A stretch of DNA of 64,000 nucleotides, taken from contig NZ_LMDM01000003.1 in the NCBI RefSeq assembly GCF_001425825.1, positions 77,956 through 141,955 of the forward strand. Reading direction: 5' to 3'. Positions 11,584 to 20,157 of this stretch are shown in pieces. A program made the translations under genes and the position numbers. Numbering within the stretch: position 1 is the first letter of the stretch; the number at the start of each line of letters is the position of its first letter. The notes beneath the pieces are model-generated. The model did not search any database. It saw only the letters and a program-made list of their open reading frames with translations, and was not told the origin of the DNA. The stretch comes from Rhizobacter sp. Root1238. GTDB lineage: Bacteria > Pseudomonadota > Gammaproteobacteria > Burkholderiales > Burkholderiaceae_C.

Positions 11584-12195
11584 TCACGGCGCGCGGCGCG
11601 CCAGGTAGGTGATCCAGTCGTTGCCGTCACGCCCCACGCTGTCCGCGTCCCAGCTGACCGACAGACCGGCTGCGGCGAGCCGTTCAGTGAAGCGCTCGCG
11701 CGTCCAGCACACGGTGTGGTAGTCGCCCGTCGTCTCGCCTTCGCCCTCGCGCATCGCGGCGAGGAACGCTCCGCCCGGCCCCAGCGCGTTGTGGATCTTG
11801 CGCAGCACGGCGTCGGTCTGGTTCCGCTCGACATGGATCAGCACGCCCATCGCGAGCACGCCGTCGTAAGGCCCTCCGAGTTCGTCGGTCACGACGTTCA
11901 ACAGCTCGGCACGCTTGCCGCGCTCCGCCATCAGGTCGATGAAGGCCTGGGTCGCGTCGGTGCGCCGGACCGCCAGTCCGAGCGACTCCAGGACGTCGGC
12001 GTCGCGACCCGGCCCCGAGCCGATCTCCAGCACCCGTCCTCCGGGCGGCACGGCCTCGACCAGTTGCCGCAGCGCCTTCAGGATGTGCGCAGGCCGTTGC
12101 GGGTCGACGAGCGTGTCGTACTCCCGTGCAGAACCTTCGTAGGACTGGAGGGTCTGGTGCATGCGGGCATGGGCAGTGGTGCTCGGCTTGGTCAT
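11584..12195 (-). CDS. SAM-dependent class I methyltransferase
   Basis: A 203-residue cytoplasmic methyltransferase. The SAM-binding motif I is RVLEIGSGPGRDADVL, followed by the acidic end of strand 2 (VRRTDATQAFIDLM), and motif post-II GGPYDGVLAMGVLIHV. The N-terminus MTKPSTTAHARMHQTLQSYE fits a Methyltransf_11/25-type protein. The substrate is unknown. The start at 12195 is preceded by gggaagcacg, a usable ribosome-binding site; upstream in-frame codons are low-complexity and unlikely. It converges on kdpE with a 64-nt gap and no clear terminator. Confidence 0.8.
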   Translation of the reverse strand: MTKPSTTAHARMHQTLQSYEGSAREYDTLVDPQRPAHILKALRQLVEAVPPGGRVLEIGSGPGRDADVLESLGLAVRRTDATQAFIDLMAERGKRAELLNVVTDELGGPYDGVLAMGVLIHVERNQTDAVLRKIHNALGPGGAFLAAMREGEGETTGDYHTVCWTRERFTERLAAAGLSVSWDADSVGRDGNDWITYLARRAP

Positions 12196-12386
12196 CGTGC
12201 TTCCCGGTGGTCGACACCCTGAGCGTAGAGCAAGGGCACGGCCATGGCCATCGTCATGAGATCGGCGGGTGCGACACTTGGGCCATGACATCGCTGCATG
12301 ACCACGCCATGGGTTTGCCACGTGATGCCGACGCGCACGCTGCCGCTTCAGGCGGTGCTCTTTCAGATCACACAGAAGGCCTGCCG

Positions 12387-12749
12387 ATGCATCAAGGCTC
12401 TTGCCATTGCGGCGCCGTCCGCCTCACGCTCCCCTCCACACCGGAAGTCGCCACGGACTGCAATTGCTCGCTCTGCCGCAGGATCGGCGGTCCGTGGGTG
12501 TATTTCGAGTTCGGGACGGTGACCATCGAAGGCCATCCCGGCTCGACCGAGGCCTACGTCCAGGGCGACAAGACCCTGCGCACGATCCGCTGCCGGCATT
12601 GCGGCTGCGTCACGCACTGGGAGCCGATCGACGTGAAGGCCGGGGCGAGACATGGCGTGCACCTCGGCAACTTCGACCCGCGGTTGATCGCCTCGGTGCG
12701 AGTCCGCAAGTTCGACGGCGCCGACACCTGGAAATTCCTCGACGAGTGA
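12387..12749 (+). CDS. GFA family (glutathione-dependent formaldehyde-activating-like) zinc protein
   Basis: A 120-residue single-domain protein of the GFA/CENP-V fold. The zinc ligands are visible as GSCHCGAV, CNCSLC and CRHCGC. The family name comes from Gfa, which binds glutathione and formaldehyde, but most bacterial members have no proven reaction. The start at 12387 (MHQGSCHCG) matches the usual family N-terminus and follows agaagg; in-frame ATGs further upstream lack support. It diverges from the methyltransferase across a 191-nt gap. Confidence 0.85.
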   Translation: MHQGSCHCGAVRLTLPSTPEVATDCNCSLCRRIGGPWVYFEFGTVTIEGHPGSTEAYVQGDKTLRTIRCRHCGCVTHWEPIDVKAGARHGVHLGNFDPRLIASVRVRKFDGADTWKFLDE

Positions 12750-12808
12750 GTCTGCATCCGGGCGGTTCCGACCTGCGCGAGCGGCATGCCTGCCGCGCAC
12801 GGCGTCTT

Positions 12809-13843
12809 TCAGGCGACCCAATGCACGCGGGTCCGGTTCGCGGCGCCGGGCAGCGGCAGCGATTGCGCTTCGGCCGTGACCGCGTCGCGCTCGGCGGATG
12901 ACATCGGTTGCCACGGCTGGACCGTGACGTCGCGGCCCGCGCGGCGCCAGGTGCCGACAAGTTCGCCGTCGAGCATGACGGCGCCGGGCCAGACGCGGGA
13001 GGTCCACAGCGCAGCGCGGCGGTCCGCCTCGGGAACCAGCAGCTCGCGATCCGCGCCCTGGAGGAGGAAGTACGCGTCCCCGCTCGGCAGCAGCCGCACG
13101 CCGTCGGCCGGCCCGGCGTCCGCCCGGAACCCGGCCTCCTGCTCCGCGAGGATCCATGCGTCGCCGAGCGGCGTCCGCACGGGAATGAGGCCTGGCGCGA
13201 GTGCCTTGTGCGCTGCAAGTGCTTCGGCCTTTGCGATCCCGGCCCACGCGGCGAAGCCCTCGGCCGTCGAGGGACCGAACACGTGCAGGTGCCGGCGTGC
13301 CAGCTCGAGTCGTGCCTGCGCCGGATCGATCGCCGGCCGCTCGACGGTGCGGACGGTCGGCCGTTCGGCACCGTCCCAGCGAATCAGGACGGTACCGGTC
13401 GCTGCCGCATAGCGCAGCGAGTTGGGCGCGACGCCCATCCCTCGTCCGGCCTCGCTGTAGGGCATCGCCCGCCCGTCGAGCCACTGGTGCAGCCGACCGG
13501 CAAGATCCTCGGCCCTGCGCCGCTGCGCGCCGCCGGCCGGAAGCCTGCCGAGCGAGAAGATGGCTCGATCTTCGGCCGCCACCGCGTACGCGCTGAACCG
13601 CGGGCCCCAGAGCTGGACAAGGGACGAGTGCGACCAGGCTTCGGGCGTCGTGCCGGTGACCCGGGCATGCAACGACAGGACGGCCGCTCGCGGCATGCTG
13701 TCCTGCAGGCCGGCCAACGCTGCGCGTCGCACCGCTGCCGCGCCGGGCGGCAGCCGCCTGAGCAGTCCGTTGGCATCTCGACGATGGGTCAGGATCTGCT
13801 GCCGTGTCAGCTCGAGAGGCTGCCGTTTGTGCATGCCTGTCAT
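12809..13843 (-). CDS. Winged-helix DNA-binding domain protein (AlkZ/YcaQ-like, HTH_42)
   Basis: A 344-residue protein with the layout of the HTH_42 (formerly DUF1006) superfamily: repeated winged-helix modules with RQQILTHRRDANGL near the N-terminus, ARRHLHVFGPSTAEGFAAWA in the middle and a C-terminal module ending RVHWVA. Members include DNA glycosylases AlkZ and YcaQ, which remove bulky or crosslinked bases. I could not place the catalytic Gln-based motif with confidence, so glycosylase activity is inference. It ends 59 nt from the convergent GFA gene and lies next to an SDR on the same strand. Confidence 0.72.
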   Translation of the reverse strand: MTGMHKRQPLELTRQQILTHRRDANGLLRRLPPGAAAVRRAALAGLQDSMPRAAVLSLHARVTGTTPEAWSHSSLVQLWGPRFSAYAVAAEDRAIFSLGRLPAGGAQRRRAEDLAGRLHQWLDGRAMPYSEAGRGMGVAPNSLRYAAATGTVLIRWDGAERPTVRTVERPAIDPAQARLELARRHLHVFGPSTAEGFAAWAGIAKAEALAAHKALAPGLIPVRTPLGDAWILAEQEAGFRADAGPADGVRLLPSGDAYFLLQGADRELLVPEADRRAALWTSRVWPGAVMLDGELVGTWRRAGRDVTVQPWQPMSSAERDAVTAEAQSLPLPGAANRTRVHWVA

Positions 13844-13868
13844 TGTCCACCGGGGTCGCGGAGGGGGG

Positions 13869-14621
13869 TCATACCTGGGTCATGCCGCCATCGGCGAACA
13901 GTTCGACGCCGTTGACGAAGCTGCTTTCGTCGCTGGCAAGGAACACCGCCGCCTTGGCGATCTCGTCGGTCGTGCCGACACGGCCCAACGGAATCGTCCT
14001 GGACTGCATCTCGATGAACCCGTCGAGCTGATCTCCCTTGAGACCCAGCAGGTCGTAGGCCGGCGTCGGGACCACGCCGGGACTGAGGACGTTGATGCGG
14101 ATCCCCGCGTCCTTCAGGTCCAGCATCCAGCTTCGCGCCAGGTTGCGCACGGCCGCCTTGCTGGCGCTGTAGATGCTGAAACCCGGCGTTCCCTTGATCG
14201 ATGTGGTCGAGGCATTCAGCACGATGGTCGCGCCCTTGGGCATGAGCGGCAGCGCCTTCTGCACCGTGAACACCAGGCCGCGCACGTTGGTGGCGAAGAT
14301 GCTGTCGAAGTGGGCCTCGGTGATCTGCCCCAACGGGGCCACCTGGCCGCCACCGGCATTGGCGAACAGCACGTCGAGTCGGCCCTTTTCCTTGCGGATC
14401 GTGGCGTACAGGCGATCGAGATCGCCCAGATCGGCGACGTCGCTGCGCACGCCCGTCGCGTTGCGCCCCAGTTCGCTCACGGCCGCGTCGAGTTGCTCCT
14501 GCCGGCGGCCGGTGATGAAGACGTGAGCGCCTTCAGCGACGAAGCGCCGCGCGGTCGCCAGGCCGATGCCGCTGGTGCCGCCGGTGACGAGGGCGATCTT
14601 GTCGGTGAGTCTGGAAGTCAT
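13869..14621 (-). CDS. Short-chain dehydrogenase/reductase (SDR)
   Basis: A 250-residue classical SDR. The NAD(P)-binding TGGTSGIG, the NAGG motif and the catalytic Ser...Tyr-X3-Lys (NAS...YSASK) are intact; GRR after strand 2 suggests NADP preference. The substrate is unknown. The start at 14621 (MTSRLTDKIALVTGG) fits the family; an open extension to 14714 is less likely. It is divergent from a LysR regulator over a 110-nt gap, the usual layout in which the regulator controls the enzyme gene. Confidence 0.9.
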   Translation of the reverse strand: MTSRLTDKIALVTGGTSGIGLATARRFVAEGAHVFITGRRQEQLDAAVSELGRNATGVRSDVADLGDLDRLYATIRKEKGRLDVLFANAGGGQVAPLGQITEAHFDSIFATNVRGLVFTVQKALPLMPKGATIVLNASTTSIKGTPGFSIYSASKAAVRNLARSWMLDLKDAGIRINVLSPGVVPTPAYDLLGLKGDQLDGFIEMQSRTIPLGRVGTTDEIAKAAVFLASDESSFVNGVELFADGGMTQV

Positions 14622-14731
14622 GAGGTCTGCCTTGAATGCTCGTTGAGAAGCAATGCAGTTTGGGAGCGCAGCCACCTTGAACCAAGACCGGGAACGGAAC
14701 CGGTCTTTTTCCAATCCGCTAATAATTCCCG

Positions 14732-15643
14732 ATGGACCAGATCACCGCCATGCGCGTGTTTGCCCGCGTTGTCGAGGCCGGCAGTTTCACGCGCGCCGCC
14801 GACCAGTTGCAGATGCCCAAGCCCAGCGTGACCAAGCTGGTCCAGCAGCTGGAAGCGCGCCTGAAGGTCAAGCTGCTGCAGCGCACGACCCGGCGCGTGA
14901 CGGTGACGCCGGAGGGCGCGGCCTACTACGAGCGCACGGCGCGCGTGCTGACCGAACTTGACGAGATCGAATCCGACCTGACCCAGGAGCGGACCCATCC
15001 CAGGGGTTGCGTGCGCGTCGATGTGGGATCGGTGGTGGCCAATCTGATCCTGATGCCCCAATTGCCCGCCTTCTGCGAGCGCTATCCGCACGTGCAACTG
15101 GCGCTGGGTGTCAGCGACAGGCCGGTCGATCTGGTGGGCGAAGCGGTCGATTGCGTGATTCGCGGCGGCGCGATGACGGACCAATCCCTGGTGGCGCGCC
15201 GAATCGCGCAGATGGCGTTCGCCACGGTCGCGTCGCCGGCCTATCTGAAGCGGCATGGCACCCCCCGCAGGCCGGAAGACCTGCTGGAGGGTGGGCATGC
15301 GATGGCCAGCTATTTCTCGGCCGGAACCGGCCGGATCGTGCCGGCCCCGTATGTGCGAGGCGAGGAGCGGTTCGAGATCACCCGCCAGGGTCCGATCGCC
15401 GTCAACGAGAGCACCGCGCATGTGAACGCCGCCTTGACCGGCCTCGGTCTGGTGCAGACTTTCGCGCCCATCGTGCAGCCGCACCTGGCGAGCGGCGCCT
15501 TGGTCGAAGTGCTGGCCGACTGGGCACCGCCCCCCATGCCGTTCTACGTGGCCTACCCACCCAACCGCCACCTCAGTGTGAAACTGCGGGTCTTCGTGGA
15601 TTGGGTGGTTGAGGTCTTCGAGCCCTACAACACCGGACACTGA
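14732..15643 (+). CDS. LysR family transcriptional regulator
   Basis: A 303-residue LysR-type regulator. The N-terminal winged helix is clear (MRVFARVVEAGSFTRAADQL, then KPSVTKLVQQLEARL), followed by a periplasmic-binding-protein-like effector domain (about 90-300). It resembles the PecT/CrgA-type branch by its N-terminus MDQITAMRVF. It diverges from the SDR gene and is the likely controller of that gene and perhaps of itself. The effector is unknown. Confidence 0.93.
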   Translation: MDQITAMRVFARVVEAGSFTRAADQLQMPKPSVTKLVQQLEARLKVKLLQRTTRRVTVTPEGAAYYERTARVLTELDEIESDLTQERTHPRGCVRVDVGSVVANLILMPQLPAFCERYPHVQLALGVSDRPVDLVGEAVDCVIRGGAMTDQSLVARRIAQMAFATVASPAYLKRHGTPRRPEDLLEGGHAMASYFSAGTGRIVPAPYVRGEERFEITRQGPIAVNESTAHVNAALTGLGLVQTFAPIVQPHLASGALVEVLADWAPPPMPFYVAYPPNRHLSVKLRVFVDWVVEVFEPYNTGH

Positions 15644-15770
15644 GCCGGGCGCGCTGCAGATCGGGCGCTGACGGGTGTCGATTCGGCCTCCTTCCGTTCG
15701 TCGATGAAGTACGGGGCGCTCTCCTCTCTATACCGGGAGCGCCGACCGCCAACCCAACAGGAGTCAAGCC

Positions 15771-16139
15771 ATGTCCTACATAGACGGTTTCGTGATTGCG
15801 GTTCCCACGGCCAACAAGCAGAAGTTCATCGAGCACGCGCGTCATTTCGACTCGCTGTTCATCGAGCTCGGCGCGACCCGTGTGATCGAGGGCTGGGGCG
15901 ACGACGTCCCCGACGGCAAGGTCACCGATTTCCGCCGTGCGGTCCAGGCCACGGCCGAGGAGACGGTGGCCTTTTCCTGGGTCGAATGGCCGGACAAGGC
16001 CACGCGCGACGCCGCCATGAAGAAGATGATCGAAGACCCGCGCATGGACCCGTCCACACCCGGCAATCCGCCGATGCCCTTCGACGGCAAGCGCATGATC
16101 TTCGGCGGCTTCGAACAGGTGGTCGAAGTGAAGGCTTGA
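15771..16139 (+). CDS. DUF1428 family protein
   Basis: A 122-residue protein beginning MSYIDGFVIAVPTANKQKF, the standard DUF1428 N-terminus, with VIEGWGDDVPDGKVTDFRRA and a C-terminal KRMIFGGFE. The family has a dimeric alpha-beta barrel (EthD/antibiotic-monooxygenase-like) fold; no reaction is established. The ATG follows caggagtcaagcc, a good ribosome-binding site. It lies 127 nt downstream of the LysR gene and is probably transcribed separately. Confidence 0.88.
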   Translation: MSYIDGFVIAVPTANKQKFIEHARHFDSLFIELGATRVIEGWGDDVPDGKVTDFRRAVQATAEETVAFSWVEWPDKATRDAAMKKMIEDPRMDPSTPGNPPMPFDGKRMIFGGFEQVVEVKA

Positions 16140-16158
16140 GTGGCGCAGAGCCATCACG

Positions 16159-16344
16159 ATGCCCTCGGCTTCGGCCGCCGCCATTGAACTCACAGTGCAC
16201 GGCGAAAACGAAGTTGCGCAGGCGTTGTATGGAAAATTCGGATTCGCTCGCGAAGGAACACACCGTCGAGGCTGGTGCCTCGATGGCCGTCACTCCGATG
16301 TGCATTTCATGGCGCGCGTGCAGCCGTACGGAGGATTTCCTTGA
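16159..16344 (+). pseudogene. Remnant of a GNAT acetyltransferase (C-terminal part)
   Basis: A 61-codon frame encodes only the end of a GNAT N-acetyltransferase: ELTVHGENEVAQALYGKFGF, then REGTHRRGWCLDGRHSDVHF. This corresponds to the last two strands and the YxKxGF motif of the fold; the acetyl-CoA-binding R/Q-x-x-G-x-A half is missing upstream, where DUF1428 ends 20 nt away. It therefore looks like a 5'-truncated gene. Its TGA overlaps the TTG start of the following gene, so it may still couple translation. Confidence 0.7.
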
Positions 16345-16853
16345 ACAGGAGAATCGTGGAAATCGCACCATACAACCCGTTGTGGAAAACAATGTTCGAA
16401 CAGGAGCGGCAAGCGCTGGAGAGCGTTCTTGGCCGACACGCCCGGATCCATCACATTGGCAGCACATCCGTAGTCGGGCTTGCTGCGAAGCCCGTCATCG
16501 ACGTCCTTGTCGAGGTTCCTCGCGTGGAGCGGCTCGACGCATTGACTGCCGCCTTCCTCCGGATTGGCTATGAGCCGCGCGGAGAGAACGGAATCCCTGA
16601 GCGTCGTTACTTCGTCAAGGGATCCTCGAAGCGAACCCATCAAGTTCATGCGTTTCGCACTGGATCCCACGATGTCCGTCGTCATCTCGCGCTGCGAGAT
16701 TTTTTGCGAGCGAACAGCGAAGCGCGCGAAGCATACGCTGCGGTCAAGCGCCGGGCTGCCGCCGAATGCGGCAACGATGTCCATGCGTACACGACACTGA
16801 AGGATGAATTTGTCCGGCTGCTTGAATCTCGCGCTCTGACCGCTTTCCGATAG
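16341..16853 (+). CDS. GrpB family (UPF0157) nucleotidyltransferase-like protein
   Basis: A 170-residue GrpB/UPF0157 protein. The nucleotidyltransferase-fold signature IHHIGSTSVVGLAAKPVIDV is intact, followed by RYFVKGSSKRTHQVHAF and the helical C-terminus YTTLKDEFVRLLE. Some relatives are fused to dephospho-CoA kinase; no specific reaction is proven. I chose the TTG at 16341 because GGAGG lies six nt before it and it overlaps the preceding stop; a GTG at 16356 after aggagaatc is an alternative. This gene and its neighbours appear less GC-rich than the rest of the window. Confidence 0.78.
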   Translation: MNRRIVEIAPYNPLWKTMFEQERQALESVLGRHARIHHIGSTSVVGLAAKPVIDVLVEVPRVERLDALTAAFLRIGYEPRGENGIPERRYFVKGSSKRTHQVHAFRTGSHDVRRHLALRDFLRANSEAREAYAAVKRRAAAECGNDVHAYTTLKDEFVRLLESRALTAFR

Positions 16854-16879
16854 CGTTCGGGGGGGCGCGTCCGAACGCT
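16852..16879. terminator. Stem-loop between convergent genes
   Basis: A perfect 9-bp inverted repeat, AGCGTTCGG at 16852-16860 and CCGAACGCT at 16871-16879, with a 10-nt G-rich loop, starts inside the stop codon of the GrpB gene. It lies between two convergent genes and may act as a bidirectional terminator, although no clear U-tract follows. Confidence 0.5.
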
Positions 16880-16903
16880 TGCATTCTGTCGTTCGCCGAC
16901 GAT

Positions 16904-17407
16904 TCAGCGCGTGGACCTGAAGTCGGCAAAGGCCGTCACCTCGCTCCTCTGGCGAAGACAGGTCTTTGCACCCGGGAAGTCGTTGAACAACCGTTCGTGA
17001 CCGGCGTGCGAGCTTGAACCCTCTCGCGTTCTGTACGTCTCCGACCAGCTGAGCAAAGCTTTGAATGACTCATCCGTTCCGCCCCGTCGCACTCCGCGCC
17101 GCTTGAGGTTGACAGCGCATTCGGACTCATCGAGGCAGAGCCAGATCAGCGCCGTTGTCATCGAGGCGACCTCGCGCGCGAGCCAGCCGTAGATGCCTTC
17201 GATGACCCAACTGCGTGATCCCGTTGCGGCCTCTCTTGCCAGTTCGATCGCACGCTCCCTGCTCCGCGCAACGTCGGATCCGCCTGGCTCCCAATGAATC
17301 AGATCGAGATCGATGTGCGGTGCCTGGAGAGAACCGGCAATCCGCTCGGCAAGCCAACTCTTTCCAGAGCCCGAATTCCCGATGATGAGAGTTCTTGTGA
17401 GGTTCAT
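16904..17407 (-). CDS. Small P-loop nucleotide kinase (adenylate-kinase-like, FlaR-like)
   Basis: A 167-residue protein with Walker A IGNSGSGKSWLAERI at its N-terminus and the adenylate-kinase-like DLDLIHWEPGGSDVARSRE segment after it, matching proteins annotated as DNA topology modulation protein FlaR or AAA kinase. A hydrophobic strand ALIWLCLDESE could serve as Walker B. The substrate is unknown. The start at 17407 (MNLTRTLIIG) places the P-loop as usual; the frame is open upstream to 17536, but those residues do not resemble the family. It lies in a locally less GC-rich block together with the GrpB gene. Confidence 0.72.
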   Translation of the reverse strand: MNLTRTLIIGNSGSGKSWLAERIAGSLQAPHIDLDLIHWEPGGSDVARSRERAIELAREAATGSRSWVIEGIYGWLAREVASMTTALIWLCLDESECAVNLKRRGVRRGGTDESFKALLSWSETYRTREGSSSHAGHERLFNDFPGAKTCLRQRSEVTAFADFRSTR

Positions 17408-17580
17408 GTCGGACGCAGGGAGATCGTGGGTCAGAGGAACAAGCGCGGGTTCGATCAATCTCTCGTGCAGTATCCCGCGGTTGCCTTCGATGACTCGCCG
17501 AGATTCGAGATGCTCGCGCGTCGCCATGCCGAGCACCTTGTCGTCCCGGACCAGCCATCAGGACCAGCGGTGCCAGCCTG

Positions 17581-18000
17581 TCACCCCCACAGCGGCCCGA
17601 TGGCATCGAGCGTGTTCTTCAGCACGAGTGCCATCTCGGTGTCGCCCTCCATCACCAGCTGGCGTTCGAAGAAGAGCCGGTCGGCATCGTCCTGTCCTGC
17701 AAGGAGGCGCCAGAAGGACGGCGCCGCCGCGGCGATGCGCAGCACGGCGGGCCCCGCGCCCGCGACGCCGAACCCGCCGGCGCCCAGCACGATCCCCAAC
17801 GACAGCCCGAGGTCGGTCACCTCCACCGCGACGCGCCGGTTCGACAAGGCCTCGCGCGCGTCGCGAGGCAGCCGCGGCAGCAGCAGGCGATTGAGCGATG
17901 ACGCCAGCAACTGCGCCGGTGGCGCCATCGGCAGCCGCGACAGCAGCGGGCGACACCGGGCGGCGATCTCCAGCCCGAACGGCACGAGCGTGGCCTTCAC
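17581..18000 (-). CDS. ubiT: Anaerobic ubiquinone biosynthesis accessory factor UbiT (SCP2 domain)
   Basis: A 139-residue SCP2-domain protein, KATLVPFGLEIAARCRPLLS to LDAIGPLWG. UbiT binds quinone intermediates through the SCP2 lipid pocket and is needed for oxygen-independent ubiquinone synthesis in proteobacteria. Identity rests on the SCP2-like body (VEVTDLGLSLGIVLG...FFERQLVMEGDTEMALVLKNT) and its position behind ubiV and ubiU. The GTG start at 18000 overlaps the ubiV stop (GTGA), showing translational coupling. It is shorter than E. coli UbiT (174 residues) at the N-terminus. Confidence 0.85.
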   Translation of the reverse strand: MKATLVPFGLEIAARCRPLLSRLPMAPPAQLLASSLNRLLLPRLPRDAREALSNRRVAVEVTDLGLSLGIVLGAGGFGVAGAGPAVLRIAAAAPSFWRLLAGQDDADRLFFERQLVMEGDTEMALVLKNTLDAIGPLWG

Positions 18001-18923
18001 CGTGCGGCGCTCCAGTCGATGCCCGGCTGCGCCAGCGCGAAGCCGTTGACGAGATCGATCGACGGCGTCAGCGCCTGCACGGCGGCCAGCGCCTCGGCGG
18101 CATCGCCGGCGCGGTTCATCACCTGCTGGAACGCCTCGATGACCGCGAGAAAGCCCGTCGACATCGGCGACAGGCGAAGCCGCGACACGCCGGCCGCCAC
18201 CAGCGCGGCCCGGTTCGCGATCAGGCACTGGATCGCCGCCGACTGGGTCTGCACGCCGTTCAGGGCCAGGAAGGGACGTCCGTCCGAGGTCGACAGCAGC
18301 AGTCCGTCCGCGTCGTCGCGGCACCTGAACTCGCATGCGTCCTTGCTCAGCCGGTGGTGCCGCGCGGTGAAGCACCGGGCCGAGACGGCCAGCGGCATCC
18401 GCCCGTAGGCGAACACCTCCGTCGCCGCGGCGCTGCCGCCGTCATTGACGATGCCCACCGTCGCCAACGGCAACTCGATCGGCGCGACCCATCGGCAGGC
18501 GCCCATCCGCAGGTACTGGCGCAAGGCCTCCCGGTTGTACACGTTGATGTGCGGCCCCAGCACGAAGGGCCGCTTCATCCCGGTGAGGACGTTGAGGGCC
18601 GACGCATCGCCCGCTTCGACGCAGAATTCCGCCTGCTCCGCGATGCGGCGGAGCGCGCGCAGGTCGGCCTCCGACTCGATGAGGGTCTGCGTCGCCAGGA
18701 CGACCTCCTTTCCGCACGCGTGCAGGTCCCGGGCCAGCGCCAGCCAGTCGGCGGTCTTCATCTCGTGCCGTCGCGCGCACACGACCTCGCCGAGCACCAC
18801 CGTGCCGGCACTCGATTCCGCCACGCCGGCGTAGAAGTTCATCAGGTCGGCGCGGGGCCAGTAGTACTGCACGGGTCCCACGGTCAGCTCGAAGCTGCCG
18901 GCCGCTGCGGCGTCGGAGCTCAT
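17997..18923 (-). CDS. ubiV: O2-independent ubiquinone hydroxylation protein UbiV (U32 family)
   Basis: A 308-residue U32-peptidase-family protein. UbiV and UbiU form a heterodimer in which each holds a [4Fe-4S] cluster and which hydroxylates ubiquinone precursors without O2. The cluster ligands appear as Cys49 (EVVCARRHE) and Cys184, Cys197 and Cys201 (spacing 13 and 4), the same spacing as in E. coli UbiV. The start at 18923 gives ATGA overlap with the ubiU stop; an in-frame ATG at 18929 would add two residues. The gene is the middle of a ubiU-ubiV-ubiT operon. Confidence 0.93.
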   Translation of the reverse strand: MSSDAAAAGSFELTVGPVQYYWPRADLMNFYAGVAESSAGTVVLGEVVCARRHEMKTADWLALARDLHACGKEVVLATQTLIESEADLRALRRIAEQAEFCVEAGDASALNVLTGMKRPFVLGPHINVYNREALRQYLRMGACRWVAPIELPLATVGIVNDGGSAAATEVFAYGRMPLAVSARCFTARHHRLSKDACEFRCRDDADGLLLSTSDGRPFLALNGVQTQSAAIQCLIANRAALVAAGVSRLRLSPMSTGFLAVIEAFQQVMNRAGDAAEALAAVQALTPSIDLVNGFALAQPGIDWSAAR

Positions 18924-19966
18924 CGCCATGGCCGGTCGTACGCGCCGAGCGTGTGGTGCTGCCCTTCGGACAGGTGCGCCAGCGTCGAGGTCCACGCCGG
19001 ATCGACCCGGTAGCGGCGGCCGTCGGCGACCGACGCGTCGATGGCCTGGCGCCACACGCGCGTGACCTGTTCGACATAGGACGGGCTGCGCTGGCGACCC
19101 TCGATCTTGATCGCCCGCACCCCCATGCGCACCAGGTCCGGCAGCACGGCCAGGGTGTTCAGGCTGGTTGGTTCCTCGAGCGCGTAGTCGCGTGCGCCGT
19201 CGACCTCGAAGCGCCCCTTGCACAGCGTCGGGTACCCGCGCGGTTCGCCGGGTGCGTAGCGGTCGATGAGCAGGCCGTTCAACCGGGCTTCGACGGCCTC
19301 CGCGCTTTCCACCCAGCGCACCGCCGACGGCGGAGAACAGACGCCGGCATTGTTGGGCGATTGCCCGGTCGCGAACGATGACAGCGCACAGCGGCCTTCG
19401 ACCATGACGCACAGGCTGCCGAAGCCGAAGACCTCGATGTCGACCGTGCTGTGGGCGATGACGCTGGCGATCTGCGAGAGCGTCAGCACCCGCGGCAGCA
19501 CCGCGCGCCGGATGCCGAAGTGGCGTTGGTGGAAGGCGATCGCCTCGTGGCTGGTGGCCGAGGCCTGCACCGACAGGTGCAGCGGCAGGTCCGGGTGCTT
19601 GTCGCGGGCATGAGCCATGACCGCGATGTCCGCCGCGATCAGGGCATCCGCGCCCAGCGCGGCGGCCGTGTCGACGGCCCGCTGCCAGGTGTCGACCTGG
19701 CTCGCTTCGGCGTAGGTGTTCAGCGCCATCAGCACCTGGCGGCCGCGGGCGTGCGCGTACGCGACGCCCTCGCGCAGCTGCGCATCGTCGAAGTTCAGCC
19801 CGGCGAAGTTGCGGGCGTTCGTCGCATTGCGCAGCCCGAGGTACACCGCGTCGGCGCCGGCGTCGACGGCCAGCTTGAGGGCCCGCAGCGAGCCGGCCGG
19901 ACACACCAGCTCGGGGGCGCGGGGAGGGGGGGGCTCGTGGTTCTGCGGTTCAGGGTGCTGCGGCAT
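18920..19966 (-). CDS. ubiU: O2-independent ubiquinone hydroxylation protein UbiU (U32 family)
   Basis: A 348-residue U32-family protein and partner of UbiV. It opens with the family motif ELVCPAGSLRALKLAVDAGA and carries four candidate cluster ligands, Cys186, Cys193, Cys210 and Cys249, whose spacings (7, 17, 39) equal those known for E. coli UbiU. The N-terminus has a short proline-rich extension. The start at 19966 (MPQHPEPQ) is preferred over an ATG at 20011. A site resembling an FNR box lies 34-47 nt upstream, and an FNR gene is the next gene upstream, so anaerobic induction is likely. Confidence 0.94.
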   Translation of the reverse strand: MPQHPEPQNHEPPPPRAPELVCPAGSLRALKLAVDAGADAVYLGLRNATNARNFAGLNFDDAQLREGVAYAHARGRQVLMALNTYAEASQVDTWQRAVDTAAALGADALIAADIAVMAHARDKHPDLPLHLSVQASATSHEAIAFHQRHFGIRRAVLPRVLTLSQIASVIAHSTVDIEVFGFGSLCVMVEGRCALSSFATGQSPNNAGVCSPPSAVRWVESAEAVEARLNGLLIDRYAPGEPRGYPTLCKGRFEVDGARDYALEEPTSLNTLAVLPDLVRMGVRAIKIEGRQRSPSYVEQVTRVWRQAIDASVADGRRYRVDPAWTSTLAHLSEGQHHTLGAYDRPWR

Positions 19967-19999
19967 GCCGGCACGGTACGCCGTTGGCGCGGCTGCGCA

Positions 20000-20013
20000 T
20001 TGACCCGACACAA
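20000..20013. promoter_or_regulatory. FNR-like box upstream of ubiU (imperfect)
   Basis: TTGACCCGACACAA has a perfect left half (TTGAC) and a degenerate right half (CACAA instead of RTCAA), matching 8 of 10 consensus positions. Its centre is about 40 nt before the ubiU start. A site with the same right half precedes nirK. Binding by one of the FNR-family proteins of this window is inferred. Confidence 0.4.
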
Positions 20014-20157
20014 GCTTGGGTCACAGCGCCTCGCACATCGCCGTCGGGCGAGGACGGCTTGGGGGTGGGCGCTCATGGCATTCCGGTCGGACGGGGGAGG
20101 GGCTCCACCATAGGCCGCGACCGGCAGGCGGTCCTTGATGCCGCGCAAGCGCGGCGC

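Noticed and set aside
17408-17536. N-terminal extension of the P-loop kinase frame
   Set aside because: The extra 43 residues resemble nothing in the family and would move the P-loop away from the N-terminus where it normally lies.
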